A stretch of 18,660 bases of DNA, from positions 1-18,660 of the forward strand of contig CAYPEL010000040.1 in NCBI GenBank assembly GCA_964409635.1. Reading direction: 5' to 3'. The notes beneath the pieces were generated by a model. That model had not been told where the DNA came from. It saw nothing but the letters and a program-made list of their open reading frames with translations, and did no database searches. Of the stretch, positions 1-6,898 are shown piece after piece; position 1 is the stretch's first letter, and every line of letters starts with the position of its first letter. Origin of the DNA: CAYPEL01 sp964409635 (lineage in GTDB: Bacteria; Pseudomonadota; Gammaproteobacteria; DSM-19610). Both the position numbers and the translations under genes were made by a program.

Positions 1-269
1 TGCCACCAGTAATAGACAAAGGTGATCGTTAGATAGCCTGCCAACACCTGAACAGCTACAGACTGCATCTGTAATGAAAATAGTGGAAGCTGTGCAAACC
101 AGACATCCCATAGAAAGATACTGCCGGCCGCAATGATGACTTGTGTACTATTGAAAATAAATGCCCTGCCGTACCAGTGAGGTACTTTATCTAACACGGT
201 GTTTGGCCGAAGCTGTTCTAGCGACCAGATGACGGCTACTGCGCTTAGAATTATTAGTATGTTGTTCAT
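1..269 (-). CDS. Sterol desaturase / fatty-acid hydroxylase family protein, N-terminal part (cut by window edge)
   Basis: An open frame starting at an ATG (267-269) runs off the left edge, giving 89 visible residues. It begins MNNILIILSAVAVIWSLEQL and is very hydrophobic, with about three membrane segments (roughly residues 3-17, 38-55 and 68-86). The last visible residues are FVYYWW followed by a codon starting CA (His or Gln). A hydrophobic helix ending in a YYWxH-type motif is where the first histidine box of membrane di-iron hydroxylases begins (family knowledge), but the catalytic boxes themselves lie outside the window, so the assignment is inferred. An in-frame TAA lies about 33 bases upstream of the ATG with no other ATG between, which fixes the start; a weak CAGGA ribosome site lies upstream. 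The gene follows the ArsR-rhodanese gene by 83 bp on the same strand and could be co-transcribed with it. Confidence 0.6.
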   Translation of the reverse strand, partial: MNNILIILSAVAVIWSLEQLRPNTVLDKVPHWYGRAFIFNSTQVIIAAGSIFLWDVWFAQLPLFSLQMQSVAVQVLAGYLTITFVYYWW

Positions 270-352
270 GTTAATTTCGTAATTCCTGGGACCTGTACTA
301 ATTTAAAACGGCAGGTTGCTGGTAATAAGTATACTGCCCCAATAAATACTAT

Positions 353-1024
353 TCAGCGATCGACCGATGTTTCCACCGGCAATCCGGCGCACCGCCATTC
401 CGGTAAACCACCGTCAAGACGGCGTGCAGCCCTGCCTTGTTTACGTAACCGGGCAACGGCATCAAAGGCCAGTATGCAGTGCGGGCCACGGCAATAAGCA
501 ATCACCTCTTTGCCGGCGTCCAGGGATTCCAGTTTCGCTTCCAGTTCAGAGAGTGGAATATTCAGTGCGCCCGGTAAGTGGCCGGCAGCATATTCTTCCG
601 CTGGCCGGACATCCAGTACAGTCACCAGCCCTTGACGCACCCTTTCCAGCAATTCTTTTGCAGGCACGGGTTCCAGTTCATCGCGCACGGTCAGGTAGGC
701 ACTTACCAGCCGATCGACATCGGCAAGACGGCGTTCCGCCACGCCTCGCAGGCAATTCAGCAGCGCCAGTACATCGTCACCACTTAAACTGTAAAATACC
801 TTGAGCCCTGCCTTTCTGGATGTGACCAGTCCGGTCTGGCGTAACTGCTGGAGGTGCTGTGAGGTATTGGCAACCGTTAAACCCGATACGTTTGCCAGCA
901 CCTCAACACTGCGTTCACCTTGTGCCAGATATTCCAGTAATTCCAAACGGTTACCAGAACTCAATGCCTTTGCAATGCGGGCAAACTGGGCAAAAATATC
1001 GTGTTTAAAGTGGCTGCTTGACAT
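353..1024 (-). CDS. ArsR-family transcriptional regulator fused to a C-terminal rhodanese domain
   Basis: The protein has 223 residues. Residues 8-95 form an ArsR winged helix-turn-helix (IAKALSSGNRLELLEYL, then GLTVANTSQHLQQLRQTGLV). Residues 122-220 form a rhodanese domain with DVRPAEEYAAGHLPGALNIP and an active-site loop CRGPHC at 178-183, so Cys178 is the expected sulfur-carrying cysteine. The CxC metal site of arsenic-type ArsR proteins is absent from helix 3, so sensing of metals through that site is unlikely; sensing of sulfide, persulfide or another sulfur signal is an inference from the rhodanese fusion. I chose the ATG at 1022-1024, which leaves nine residues before the conserved IFAQFA. 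A TTG at 1052-1054 would add ten residues and overlap the putative operator. Neither start has a clear Shine-Dalgarno. It is divergent from the hydroxylase at 1141 and probably controls that promoter and its own. Confidence 0.88.
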   Translation of the reverse strand: MSSSHFKHDIFAQFARIAKALSSGNRLELLEYLAQGERSVEVLANVSGLTVANTSQHLQQLRQTGLVTSRKAGLKVFYSLSGDDVLALLNCLRGVAERRLADVDRLVSAYLTVRDELEPVPAKELLERVRQGLVTVLDVRPAEEYAAGHLPGALNIPLSELEAKLESLDAGKEVIAYCRGPHCILAFDAVARLRKQGRAARRLDGGLPEWRCAGLPVETSVDR

Positions 1025-1052
1025 ATTGGCTATAGCATCTACGCTTTTATTC

Positions 1053-1078
1053 AAGTAATCTATTGATTAATTATATAG
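1053..1078. promoter_or_regulatory. Inverted repeats, candidate operator for the ArsR-rhodanese regulator
   Basis: TAATC (1056-1060), spacer TATT, GATTA (1065-1069) is a perfect inverted repeat, extendable to eight-base arms with one mismatch (1053-1060 with 1065-1072). It overlaps a second imperfect palindrome with CTAT (1060-1063) and ATAG (1075-1078) ends. The elements sit at and just after the predicted start of the regulator transcript, where a repressor would block it. That ArsR proteins bind AT-rich dyads is family knowledge; use of this site is inferred. Confidence 0.4.
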
Positions 1079-1085
1079 TGCCGTG

Positions 1086-1113
1086 AGTATAGCAGTTGAT
1101 CCGGCATTGGCAA
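1086..1113 (-). promoter_or_regulatory. Sigma-70-type promoter of the ArsR-rhodanese gene
   Basis: On the minus strand a -35 TTGCCA (1108-1113) is followed after 16 bp by a -10 TATACT (1086-1091). Both are close to consensus. Predicted transcription would start near 1079, leaving a leader of about 55 bases before the ATG at 1024. The element lies inside the divergent region, upstream of the plus-strand hydroxylase start. Confidence 0.55.
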
Positions 1114-1140
1114 TCATTAGCATAAAGAGGACAGGAGCTG

Positions 1141-2004
1141 ATGACCTTTACTGAATTTGTCATGGTCAATGAAGTACCGATTCGACTCGGTTTTTTCTTT
1201 GGCATTTTTAGCATCATGGCGTTGTGGGAAACAGTTCTGCCGCGCCGCCAGTTGCTGGCCTCCAAAGCCGTGCGCTGGACTAACAATCTCGGCCTGGTGT
1301 TTTTTAACAGTTTTGTGTTGCGCCTCGCCTTCCCGGCCGCCGCAACGGGCATGGCCCTGTTTGCCAACAGCCAGGGCTGGGGTTTGTTCAACTATATTGA
1401 AACACCCTTCTGGATTGCGCTCATCGTTTCGGTGGTTGTCATGGATTTCTTTATCTGGTTGCAACATGTGATGGTGCATGCCGTGCCGCTGCTCTGGCGG
1501 TTGCACCGTGTTCACCACGCCGATCTCGATTTTGATGTCACTACGGGGGCGCGTTTCCACACGCTGGAGATACTGCTTTCCATGCTCATCAAGTTTGCAG
1601 TGATTTTGTTATTGGGGCCACCGGTTCTGGCGGTCGTTATCTTTGAAGTCGTTCTGAATGCAACGGCCATGTTCAACCACAGTAACGTTCGAATTCCAAC
1701 CGGCATTGATCGCATTCTGCGTCTGTTCGTGGTGACGCCGGACATGCACCGCGTCCACCATTCGATTGAAGACGACGAGACCAACAGCAACTTTGGCTTT
1801 AATCTGCCCTGGTGGGACCGCCTGTTCGGTACCTACCGTGCGCAACCGCGTGCGGGCCACGCAGCCATGACCATTGGCATTCACAGCTTCCGTGAAAACA
1901 AGTGGTGCAGCTGGTTGCCGGGCATGCTGGCCATTCCCTTTATCGGCAAGGTACAGGACTATGCCATCAACCGGCGTCAGTGGAATGACTCGCATGAACA
2001 ATAA
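1141..2004 (+). CDS. Sterol desaturase / fatty-acid hydroxylase family protein (membrane di-iron enzyme)
   Basis: The protein has 287 residues. Hydrophobic helices lie near residues 14-30, 48-70, 90-107 and 143-172. The histidine clusters of the fatty-acid hydroxylase superfamily are all present: HxxxH at His109/His113, HRVHH at 122-126, His140, FNHSN at His180, and HRVHH at 203-207, followed by the family-typical NFGFNLPWWDRLFGTY. These histidines would hold two irons for O2-dependent hydroxylation or desaturation of a lipid; the substrate cannot be read from sequence. AGGAG (1133-1137) and AGAGGA (1126-1131) precede the ATG. The gene is divergent from the ArsR-rhodanese regulator and its end overlaps the TVP38 gene by 11 bases, which indicates a two-gene operon. 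Confidence 0.9.
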   Translation: MTFTEFVMVNEVPIRLGFFFGIFSIMALWETVLPRRQLLASKAVRWTNNLGLVFFNSFVLRLAFPAAATGMALFANSQGWGLFNYIETPFWIALIVSVVVMDFFIWLQHVMVHAVPLLWRLHRVHHADLDFDVTTGARFHTLEILLSMLIKFAVILLLGPPVLAVVIFEVVLNATAMFNHSNVRIPTGIDRILRLFVVTPDMHRVHHSIEDDETNSNFGFNLPWWDRLFGTYRAQPRAGHAAMTIGIHSFRENKWCSWLPGMLAIPFIGKVQDYAINRRQWNDSHEQ

Positions 2005-2602
2005 CCGCCTCTTGCGAATTTTTCTGTTACTTGGCCTGCTAGCGGGTGTCTCACTGGCGATCCTGTACCGCGATCAGTTTGATGTGGCTGCGCTCGAAAC
2101 CTGGGTCAAAGATGCCGGCGCGATTGCGCCGGTCATTTTTATACTGATTTATGCACTGGCCACTGTGCTGTTTCTACCCGGCTCAGTGTTAACCCTCGCC
2201 GGCGGCGCCCTGTTTGGTCCGGTGCTGGGTACCTTGTATAACCTGACGGGTGCAACACTGGGTGCGACACTGGCGTTTCTGATTGCGCGTTACCTCGCCT
2301 CGGACTGGGTGACCGAAAAAGGCGAAGGCTGGCGGTTTGTTGCCTTTGTCAGGCTGGTCCCGCTGTTCCCGTTCAACCTGCTGAATTATACACTGGGGCT
2401 GACGCGCCTGCGCTTGCTGCCTTATGTTATCGCATCGTTCATTTTCATGCTGCCGGGTGCAGCCGCCTACACCTATCTGGGCTACGCCGGACGGGAAGCG
2501 CTGGCGGGTAGTGAAGGCCTGATTCAGAAAGGCCTGCTGGCATTGGCACTGCTTGCTGCAGTCACTTTTTTACCGCGCCTGATAAGCAATCTACGCCAAT
2601 GA
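1994..2602 (+). CDS. TVP38/TMEM64 (DedA-superfamily) membrane protein
   Basis: The protein has 202 residues from the ATG at 1994. An earlier in-frame ATG at 1985 would add three residues; I preferred 1994 because the only ribosome-site-like bases (GTGGA) lie nine bases before it. Membrane segments lie at about 6-24, 45-60, 66-100, 116-134, 142-165 and 180-195. Family signatures are LPGSVLTLAGGALFGPVLG (61-79) and RLVPLFPFNLLNYTLGLT (120-137). Related proteins act in phospholipid handling and membrane homeostasis, but the role here is unknown. The loop before EGWRFVAF (111-118) looks about 15 residues shorter than in relatives I recall. It is translationally coupled to the upstream hydroxylase. 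Confidence 0.86.
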   Translation: MNNNRLLRIFLLLGLLAGVSLAILYRDQFDVAALETWVKDAGAIAPVIFILIYALATVLFLPGSVLTLAGGALFGPVLGTLYNLTGATLGATLAFLIARYLASDWVTEKGEGWRFVAFVRLVPLFPFNLLNYTLGLTRLRLLPYVIASFIFMLPGAAAYTYLGYAGREALAGSEGLIQKGLLALALLAAVTFLPRLISNLRQ

Positions 2603-2628
2603 ATTTTGTTCCCAGAACAGCGTTGGCG
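2594..2628. terminator. Nested inverted repeat between convergent genes
   Basis: CGCCAA (2594-2599) pairs with TTGGCG (2623-2628), and inside it TGTTC (2607-2611) pairs with GAACA (2615-2619) around a three-base loop. It spans the convergent junction of the TVP38 gene (plus) and the MOSC gene (minus), where a bidirectional terminator would be expected. There is no long T-run on either strand, so intrinsic termination is uncertain. Confidence 0.3.
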
Positions 2629-2631
2629 AAA

Positions 2632-3138
2632 TCAGGCGTCCGCGATAATCGTCAATTGATCGCCAACCCTGATCATACCGGATTCGAGTATCTGCAAGCA
2701 GACACCGGCGTGTAGACCCAGTGTTTTCGACATGCCGGGTTCAGTGATGCTATCGATGTAAGCGCAGGGTGGTCTTTTCTTGTACCAGGCAAACAGTGCA
2801 TCGCCGATTCTAAAACGTTTGTTTACGAGTTTATCTGTTTTGATGCCGTTGATGACCAAATTACGCCTGTGTTGTCCCGCCTCGACCTGCGCTCTGCCGA
2901 ATTTTTGCATGTACTGTAAGTCATAATCGCTGATTAAGGTGACCTGACAGGCTTCAATACTATGCCAGTGTCCGGTGTCCTTGAAATAACGGTCACCCAG
3001 CAGGCCACGATCCTTGATCGCCTGCACAGCATCAATGGATTGCATACCATCACCGGCTTTCGGGCTGGTAAAAATAGCCGCCAGGCTGGGGGTTTGCCGT
3101 GTGGATCTGCCAAACAGGAGTTTATCGAGTATCATCAT
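2632..3138 (-). CDS. MOSC domain-containing protein
   Basis: The protein has 168 residues, the size of stand-alone MOSC proteins such as the YiiM class. Recognisable parts are an N-terminal strand with an SPKAG motif, DRGLLGDRYF (43-52), IEACQVTLIS (61-70), RRNLVINGI (91-99), RIGDALF (110-116), the RPPCAYID loop (122-129) with the conserved family cysteine Cys125, and GVCLQILESGMIRVGD (145-160). MOSC domains bind or transfer sulfur or oxo ligands in molybdenum-cofactor enzymes; other Moco genes are absent here, so the substrate is unknown. Two adjacent ATGs (3138 and 3135) are possible starts and there is no clear Shine-Dalgarno. It lies 82 bp downstream of the PDC gene, behind a strong hairpin. 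Confidence 0.85.
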   Translation of the reverse strand: MMILDKLLFGRSTRQTPSLAAIFTSPKAGDGMQSIDAVQAIKDRGLLGDRYFKDTGHWHSIEACQVTLISDYDLQYMQKFGRAQVEAGQHRRNLVINGIKTDKLVNKRFRIGDALFAWYKKRPPCAYIDSITEPGMSKTLGLHAGVCLQILESGMIRVGDQLTIIADA

Positions 3139-3196
3139 TTTTATGCCAATCGGAATACTAGTTTTATAGGGCCACTGTACAGGTCAAACCTTTGGG

Positions 3197-3222
3197 AGTC
3201 CCCCCGGCAGAGCCGCGGGACT
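3197..3222 (-). terminator. GC-rich hairpin directly after the PDC sensor gene
   Basis: AGTCCC (3197-3202) pairs with GGGACT (3217-3222), and within it CGGC (3205-3208) pairs with GCCG (3212-3215) around an AGA loop, leaving a small asymmetric bulge. On the minus strand the stem begins inside the TAG stop codon of the PDC gene. There is no T-run after it. Alongside it, AGGT-CAA-ACCT (3181-3191) forms a second small hairpin. It could be a weak or Rho-type terminator, an mRNA-stabilising stem, or part of a structured leader for the MOSC gene. Confidence 0.4.
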
Positions 3223-4219
3223 ACCTTATTGATTCAGCAGATTGGTTAAATTCCTCAGTCACCTTTTCTTTTTCGGCGTCAATACCAAACCAAAACGAAA
3301 TATCTTTACGCAAAAATTCATCGTAGCGCATGTAATGCGAACCATCACATGAAAACGTCAGGCTGATAAGACCGTTGAAAATATTGATTGAGGCGGTACG
3401 GAGATATATGTTTTCATCAGCCAGCCGCAGTGAATGCATAAGCATAAGCACTTTACCGACACTCTCGGCAGGCATTATAGCGTCAGCAGGATACCGGTTT
3501 TTTGAATAAACCAGGCAGATATCCGGGTCTACCAGCGCTTCACGGTCGAGTATCCGGTAACGATAAGGGTCTGCAACCGTCCACACGGTGGCCTGGCTAC
3601 TGGAGAAATGTATCTGGCACTGGAAAACACCCCGCTCTGTCAGCAGCTCTTCCAGTATCGATAACGACTTCTCCATATTCTGATCCATGGTGCTGTCGGT
3701 ACGGTATTGCTGAAATAGTGTGCTCCTGATTGCAGGATCGCCCTTGATCTGACGCCATTCTCCCGGCTCTTCGTACAGCTCAGAATTCACCGGCAAATCA
3801 CGCAAGTCAAAGTCTGCTCCCAGGTAGCCCAGCATGCCATTTGTCGAGCGAATAACGTGCAACGCAGTCACTGAAGGGCGCCGTGCATAAAGGCTGATAT
3901 AGGCATCTGATAACAGAAACCCCCATGAGGGTACAACTTCATTCATGTAAGGACGCTGTGAACGGTCACGCCCAAAGTGCTCAGGCATAAGCACCCCTGC
4001 CTTTACATTGTCACAAATTTGTACGCCCTGGGTATCCAGGACATATAAAAAGGTGCAGTAAGGAATTCCGGGGAATCCAGCGAGAAGTACTTCATTGAGT
4101 TTTTCCCTGTCACTCCAAACCGGAACACAGGCGCTCGCCAGTTTAGCAAGCGGCTCGTTGAGCAGTTTGCCCAGCTTTTCGCGCTGTAAATATATGCTTT
4201 CTTTCCATGAGACTTTCAT
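3221..4219 (-). CDS. Soluble PDC/Cache-like sensor domain protein, no output domain
   Basis: The protein has 332 residues from the ATG at 4217-4219, which has GAAGG about six bases upstream; a TTG two codons earlier is less likely. Residues about 55-145 resemble a PDC/Cache ligand-binding fold: YVLDTQGVQICDNV, GRDRSQRPYMNEVV, LLSDAYISLYARRPSVTALHVI and YLGADFDLRDLP. The rest (about 180-315) contains no signalling domain I recognise. No signal peptide or transmembrane segment is visible, although Cache domains are usually extracytoplasmic, so this would be a cytoplasmic sensor or partner protein. It lies 145 bp downstream of the GGDEF/EAL gene on the same strand, and an accessory role in that pathway is inferred only from position. 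Confidence 0.65.
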   Translation of the reverse strand: MKVSWKESIYLQREKLGKLLNEPLAKLASACVPVWSDREKLNEVLLAGFPGIPYCTFLYVLDTQGVQICDNVKAGVLMPEHFGRDRSQRPYMNEVVPSWGFLLSDAYISLYARRPSVTALHVIRSTNGMLGYLGADFDLRDLPVNSELYEEPGEWRQIKGDPAIRSTLFQQYRTDSTMDQNMEKSLSILEELLTERGVFQCQIHFSSSQATVWTVADPYRYRILDREALVDPDICLVYSKNRYPADAIMPAESVGKVLMLMHSLRLADENIYLRTASINIFNGLISLTFSCDGSHYMRYDEFLRKDISFWFGIDAEKEKVTEEFNQSAESIR

Positions 4220-4364
4220 CTGCAACCTTCACCTTCAATGTCCAACTGTTGATTGGCTATTGTGAGTGAATTTTATGACGATTTAAAGAACTACAACTGT
4301 CTCCAGGTAGAGACGTTTAATTCCAAGAAGGGATTCTTTTTGGTGTTGCCAGTGCTACAGCTTG

Positions 4365-6614
4365 TTACTGATGGGTTGATAACCAGTCGGTAAATCCATC
4401 ACTGGAAAGTGGTTTGCTGATATGGAAGCCTTGCACCAAATCACAACCAAGTTGCTCAAGCTGTGTCAGCGCGGATTGGTCTTCAACGCCTTCGGCAACG
4501 ACCTTGCAATGAAGATTGTGACCCAACTCAATAATTGACCGGACAATGGCCAGGTCCTGAGAGTCAGGCAACAGGTTCTCCAGGAATGATTGGTCTATTT
4601 TTAAAATATTGATCGGCAGTTTTTTCAAATAGGCCAGTGAAGAATACCCGGTACCAAAATCATCCACCGCAATGCTAATACCGCGCGCACTCAGGCTGTT
4701 GAGGATTTCTGCACCCTGCTCAAGATCGAGCATGAGCGTGCCTTCTGTTATCTCGATTTCCAGCTGACAAGCATCGACTCCAGCGTCGTGCAATGCATGA
4801 TCAATGCTTTTGAGCAGTCCAGGTGACTGAAAAGAACGCGCAGACACGTTAATTGAGACAGGCACCAGCTTGCCATCACTCGACCATTGCTTACTCTCGG
4901 TCAAGGCCTTGGTCAGCACCCAATCTGTGATGGGCGATATCATACCCAGTTGCTCAGCAACCGGGATAAATTGTTTGGGCAAAAGCATGCCCTGCTGTGG
5001 GTGCTGCCAGCGTATTAATGCTTCAGCACCAGAAAGTTGTCCGCTTTGGGTATCAATTTTAGGCTGATAGTGAAGTACAAATTCTTCCCGCTCAAGCGCA
5101 CCGTGCAACTGCCCCGAATATTGCAGCCTTTCCCTCGCTGAAGAAGCACTGCTGGATTCATAGAATAAAAACGGCATCGAATTCCATTTGGCGCGGTACA
5201 TAGCGCTGTCAGCATGACTGGCCAGCGTATCAGGGTCTTCCCCATGTTGTGGGTAAATCGAAATGCCGGTGGCGATGCTCAGACACAAATTTTTATCTCC
5301 GGACACAAACGGATCAGTCATAGCATCACCCAGCTTGTGCGCTACTTTTTCAGCGGCTTTTTCAGCCGCACCCGATAGGGTCAAAATTATTCCAAACTCA
5401 TCGCTGCCTAACCGAGCCAGCGTGTCCGAATCCCGCACAATCTTCTGTAGCCGTTGAGCCACCTGGCGAAGTATTTCATTGCCCCCCAATTGTCCAAGTA
5501 AATCGTTGTACATTTTGAATTGATTAATATCCAGCAACATCACGACAACATTGGCGCCGGGCGTCCGCCGGGCAGTTTTTATTGCCAGCGTCAGCCGGTC
5601 ATACCATAGCGCCCTGTTAGCCAGGCCGGTGATTTCATCCGTTGTTGATAATTGTTCCAGCCGTTGCAGATCATTGTGAGAAGCCGTCGTGTCTTCCATT
5701 AAACAATGGATGCGCAGCACCCGTTTACGCCGGTTTTTGACGGGGTAAAAAGCCATGCGATACCAACGCCGCCCCTCACCTGCTTCAGAAACGTGCACAT
5801 CCAGCTGTACCGCTTCTCCATCGATCACCTGTTGCCAAGCCGTTAAAACCCGCTCCCTTTCTGAACCATCGATACGATTAAAACAGGGGATAGGCGCTTC
5901 CAGCTGGTCTTTACAAAATTGCTGGGTAGCCGGGCTGGCATAGGTAATACGGCTGGTTTCGGCATCAACCGTCCACAACATCTGGGGTATATTCCCAAGC
6001 AACTGGTCAGCAAGATTTTGTTCGTCATTCAGTTCGTCGCGTTGTTCAGTCAGCTTCTCAATTGCGGTTCGCCAATACGCTTCGCTGGTAATTCCAGCAT
6101 CACGGAAAATGATCTTGGTCAGGGCTGATACCAGTTGTTCCCTGTCACGGCTATCAATCTGTTCATTGCTAGCAACCAGGTTTTGTAAATGATCAAGAAA
6201 CAGGCGATAGGTGCCGAGTGTCCAGATGGGTTTGACGCCGGATTGGTAAAGATTCCGGCCTATGTTTTCACTTTTTATAGTTGCAGCCGTGTCAACGTCA
6301 CCCTTTAACAAACCGAGCATATGATTCAGCTGTGCACGCACGAATTCACCAATACTGCCGCCCTTACGTTCATAGGCGTATAAAGCATCGGCGATATCAG
6401 GATTATCGAACAGGTAGTTATAGGCTAATTCAGCATAGCCAGCCGCGTCCTGCGCCAACACTTCCCGATACCGATTCAATAACCGTGAATCTGTCTCGGA
6501 AATCTGCAAGACAAAATTAATTTCCTTACCGGATACAGGCGACGAAGCTTTTTTTCGTCTGCTCGACTGCTGATTTTTCGCCTGCTCTCCCCGCTTTTTC
6601 GCCGCTGGTGGCAT
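4365..6614 (-). CDS. Globin-like/PAS/GGDEF/EAL cyclic-di-GMP turnover protein
   Basis: The protein has 749 residues from the ATG at 6614; a TTG at 6677 would lie upstream of the best promoter and is less likely. After a basic tail (1-30), residues 38-190 look like an all-helical globin-coupled sensor domain, with the helix-F region ENIGRNLYQSGVKPIW (116-131). In that alignment Leu122 occupies the usual proximal histidine position. A PAS-like domain follows (about 201-310). The GGDEF domain (322-487) has GSDEF at 403-407 and an intact RxxD inhibitory site (394-397, five residues before). The EAL domain (500-745) has EALIRW (531-536), Asn589, Glu621, DD 651-652, Lys672, Glu708 and Gln728, so it looks catalytically complete. 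It is probably bifunctional or a phosphodiesterase, cytoplasmic, and may set the cyclic-di-GMP level sensed by FleQ. Confidence 0.88.
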   Translation of the reverse strand: MPPAAKKRGEQAKNQQSSRRKKASSPVSGKEINFVLQISETDSRLLNRYREVLAQDAAGYAELAYNYLFDNPDIADALYAYERKGGSIGEFVRAQLNHMLGLLKGDVDTAATIKSENIGRNLYQSGVKPIWTLGTYRLFLDHLQNLVASNEQIDSRDREQLVSALTKIIFRDAGITSEAYWRTAIEKLTEQRDELNDEQNLADQLLGNIPQMLWTVDAETSRITYASPATQQFCKDQLEAPIPCFNRIDGSERERVLTAWQQVIDGEAVQLDVHVSEAGEGRRWYRMAFYPVKNRRKRVLRIHCLMEDTTASHNDLQRLEQLSTTDEITGLANRALWYDRLTLAIKTARRTPGANVVVMLLDINQFKMYNDLLGQLGGNEILRQVAQRLQKIVRDSDTLARLGSDEFGIILTLSGAAEKAAEKVAHKLGDAMTDPFVSGDKNLCLSIATGISIYPQHGEDPDTLASHADSAMYRAKWNSMPFLFYESSSASSARERLQYSGQLHGALEREEFVLHYQPKIDTQSGQLSGAEALIRWQHPQQGMLLPKQFIPVAEQLGMISPITDWVLTKALTESKQWSSDGKLVPVSINVSARSFQSPGLLKSIDHALHDAGVDACQLEIEITEGTLMLDLEQGAEILNSLSARGISIAVDDFGTGYSSLAYLKKLPINILKIDQSFLENLLPDSQDLAIVRSIIELGHNLHCKVVAEGVEDQSALTQLEQLGCDLVQGFHISKPLSSDGFTDWLSTHQ

Positions 6615-6652
6615 TCTCCGTGTCCGTGGTTTTTTATAATATAATTTAAGGT

Positions 6653-6681
6653 ACCATAGAGGTTCCACCCAATACAATCAA
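6653..6681 (-). promoter_or_regulatory. Possible sigma-70 promoter of the GGDEF/EAL gene
   Basis: On the minus strand TTGATT (6676-6681) and TATGGT (6653-6658) are separated by 17 bp, each matching four of six consensus bases. Transcription would start near 6646, about 30 bases before the ATG at 6614. The match is moderate and the region is AT-rich, so chance is possible. Confidence 0.3.
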
Positions 6682-6754
6682 TCTCTTAGATAAGATATTG
6701 AAGAGACAGGCAATGCTGCAAGCTGATCAGAAATGCACCAAATTTCAACCGAGT

Positions 6755-6824
6755 GTTTTATAAACGGCTAAAACGCTATACCTTCAGAGCCGCAAGAGAT
6801 TGATAAACCAGCAGGTGACCCTGC
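6755..6824. other. Intergenic region between fliK and the GGDEF/EAL gene with two inverted repeats
   Basis: This lies in the 284-bp stretch without a gene (6615-6898). GTTTTA (6755-6760) pairs with TAAAAC (6769-6774) across eight bases. GCAGG (6811-6815) pairs with CCTGC (6820-6824) across a four-base loop. I see no coding potential, no -24/-12 element and no FliA-type element here. Confidence 0.3.
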
Positions 6825-6864
6825 CTATTATTATTTAAGTAGACTGAACTCTTAGACTGATTCC

Positions 6865-6895
6865 AAAAAAATAGTAGCCCCATCCAAACGGCGAT
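6865..6895 (-). terminator. Possible intrinsic terminator after fliK
   Basis: On the minus strand, a few bases after the fliK stop, a short GC stem (GCC ... GGC, about 6880-6893) is followed within six bases by a run of seven T (6865-6871). The T-run is convincing but the stem is only about three pairs, so the call is weak. Confidence 0.35.
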
Positions 6896-6898
6896 AGA

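Noticed and set aside
367..1058. Plus-strand open frames of 69-145 codons across the ArsR-rhodanese gene
   Set aside because: They are antisense to a well-supported protein, have no ribosome sites, and give low-quality sequence with no recognisable motif.
1071..2001. Minus-strand open frames of 92-147 codons opposite the hydroxylase
   Set aside because: The plus-strand frame has all di-iron histidine boxes; the antisense frames are shadows.
3139..3222. GEMM-type cyclic-di-GMP riboswitch upstream of the MOSC gene
   Set aside because: The conserved ACGCAAAGC and receptor-helix segments of that class are not present; only generic hairpins are.
6615..6677. Longer start (TTG at 6677) for the GGDEF/EAL protein
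   Set aside because: The added residues are encoded by AT-rich sequence that contains the best promoter candidate, and the ATG at 6614 starts a typical basic tail.
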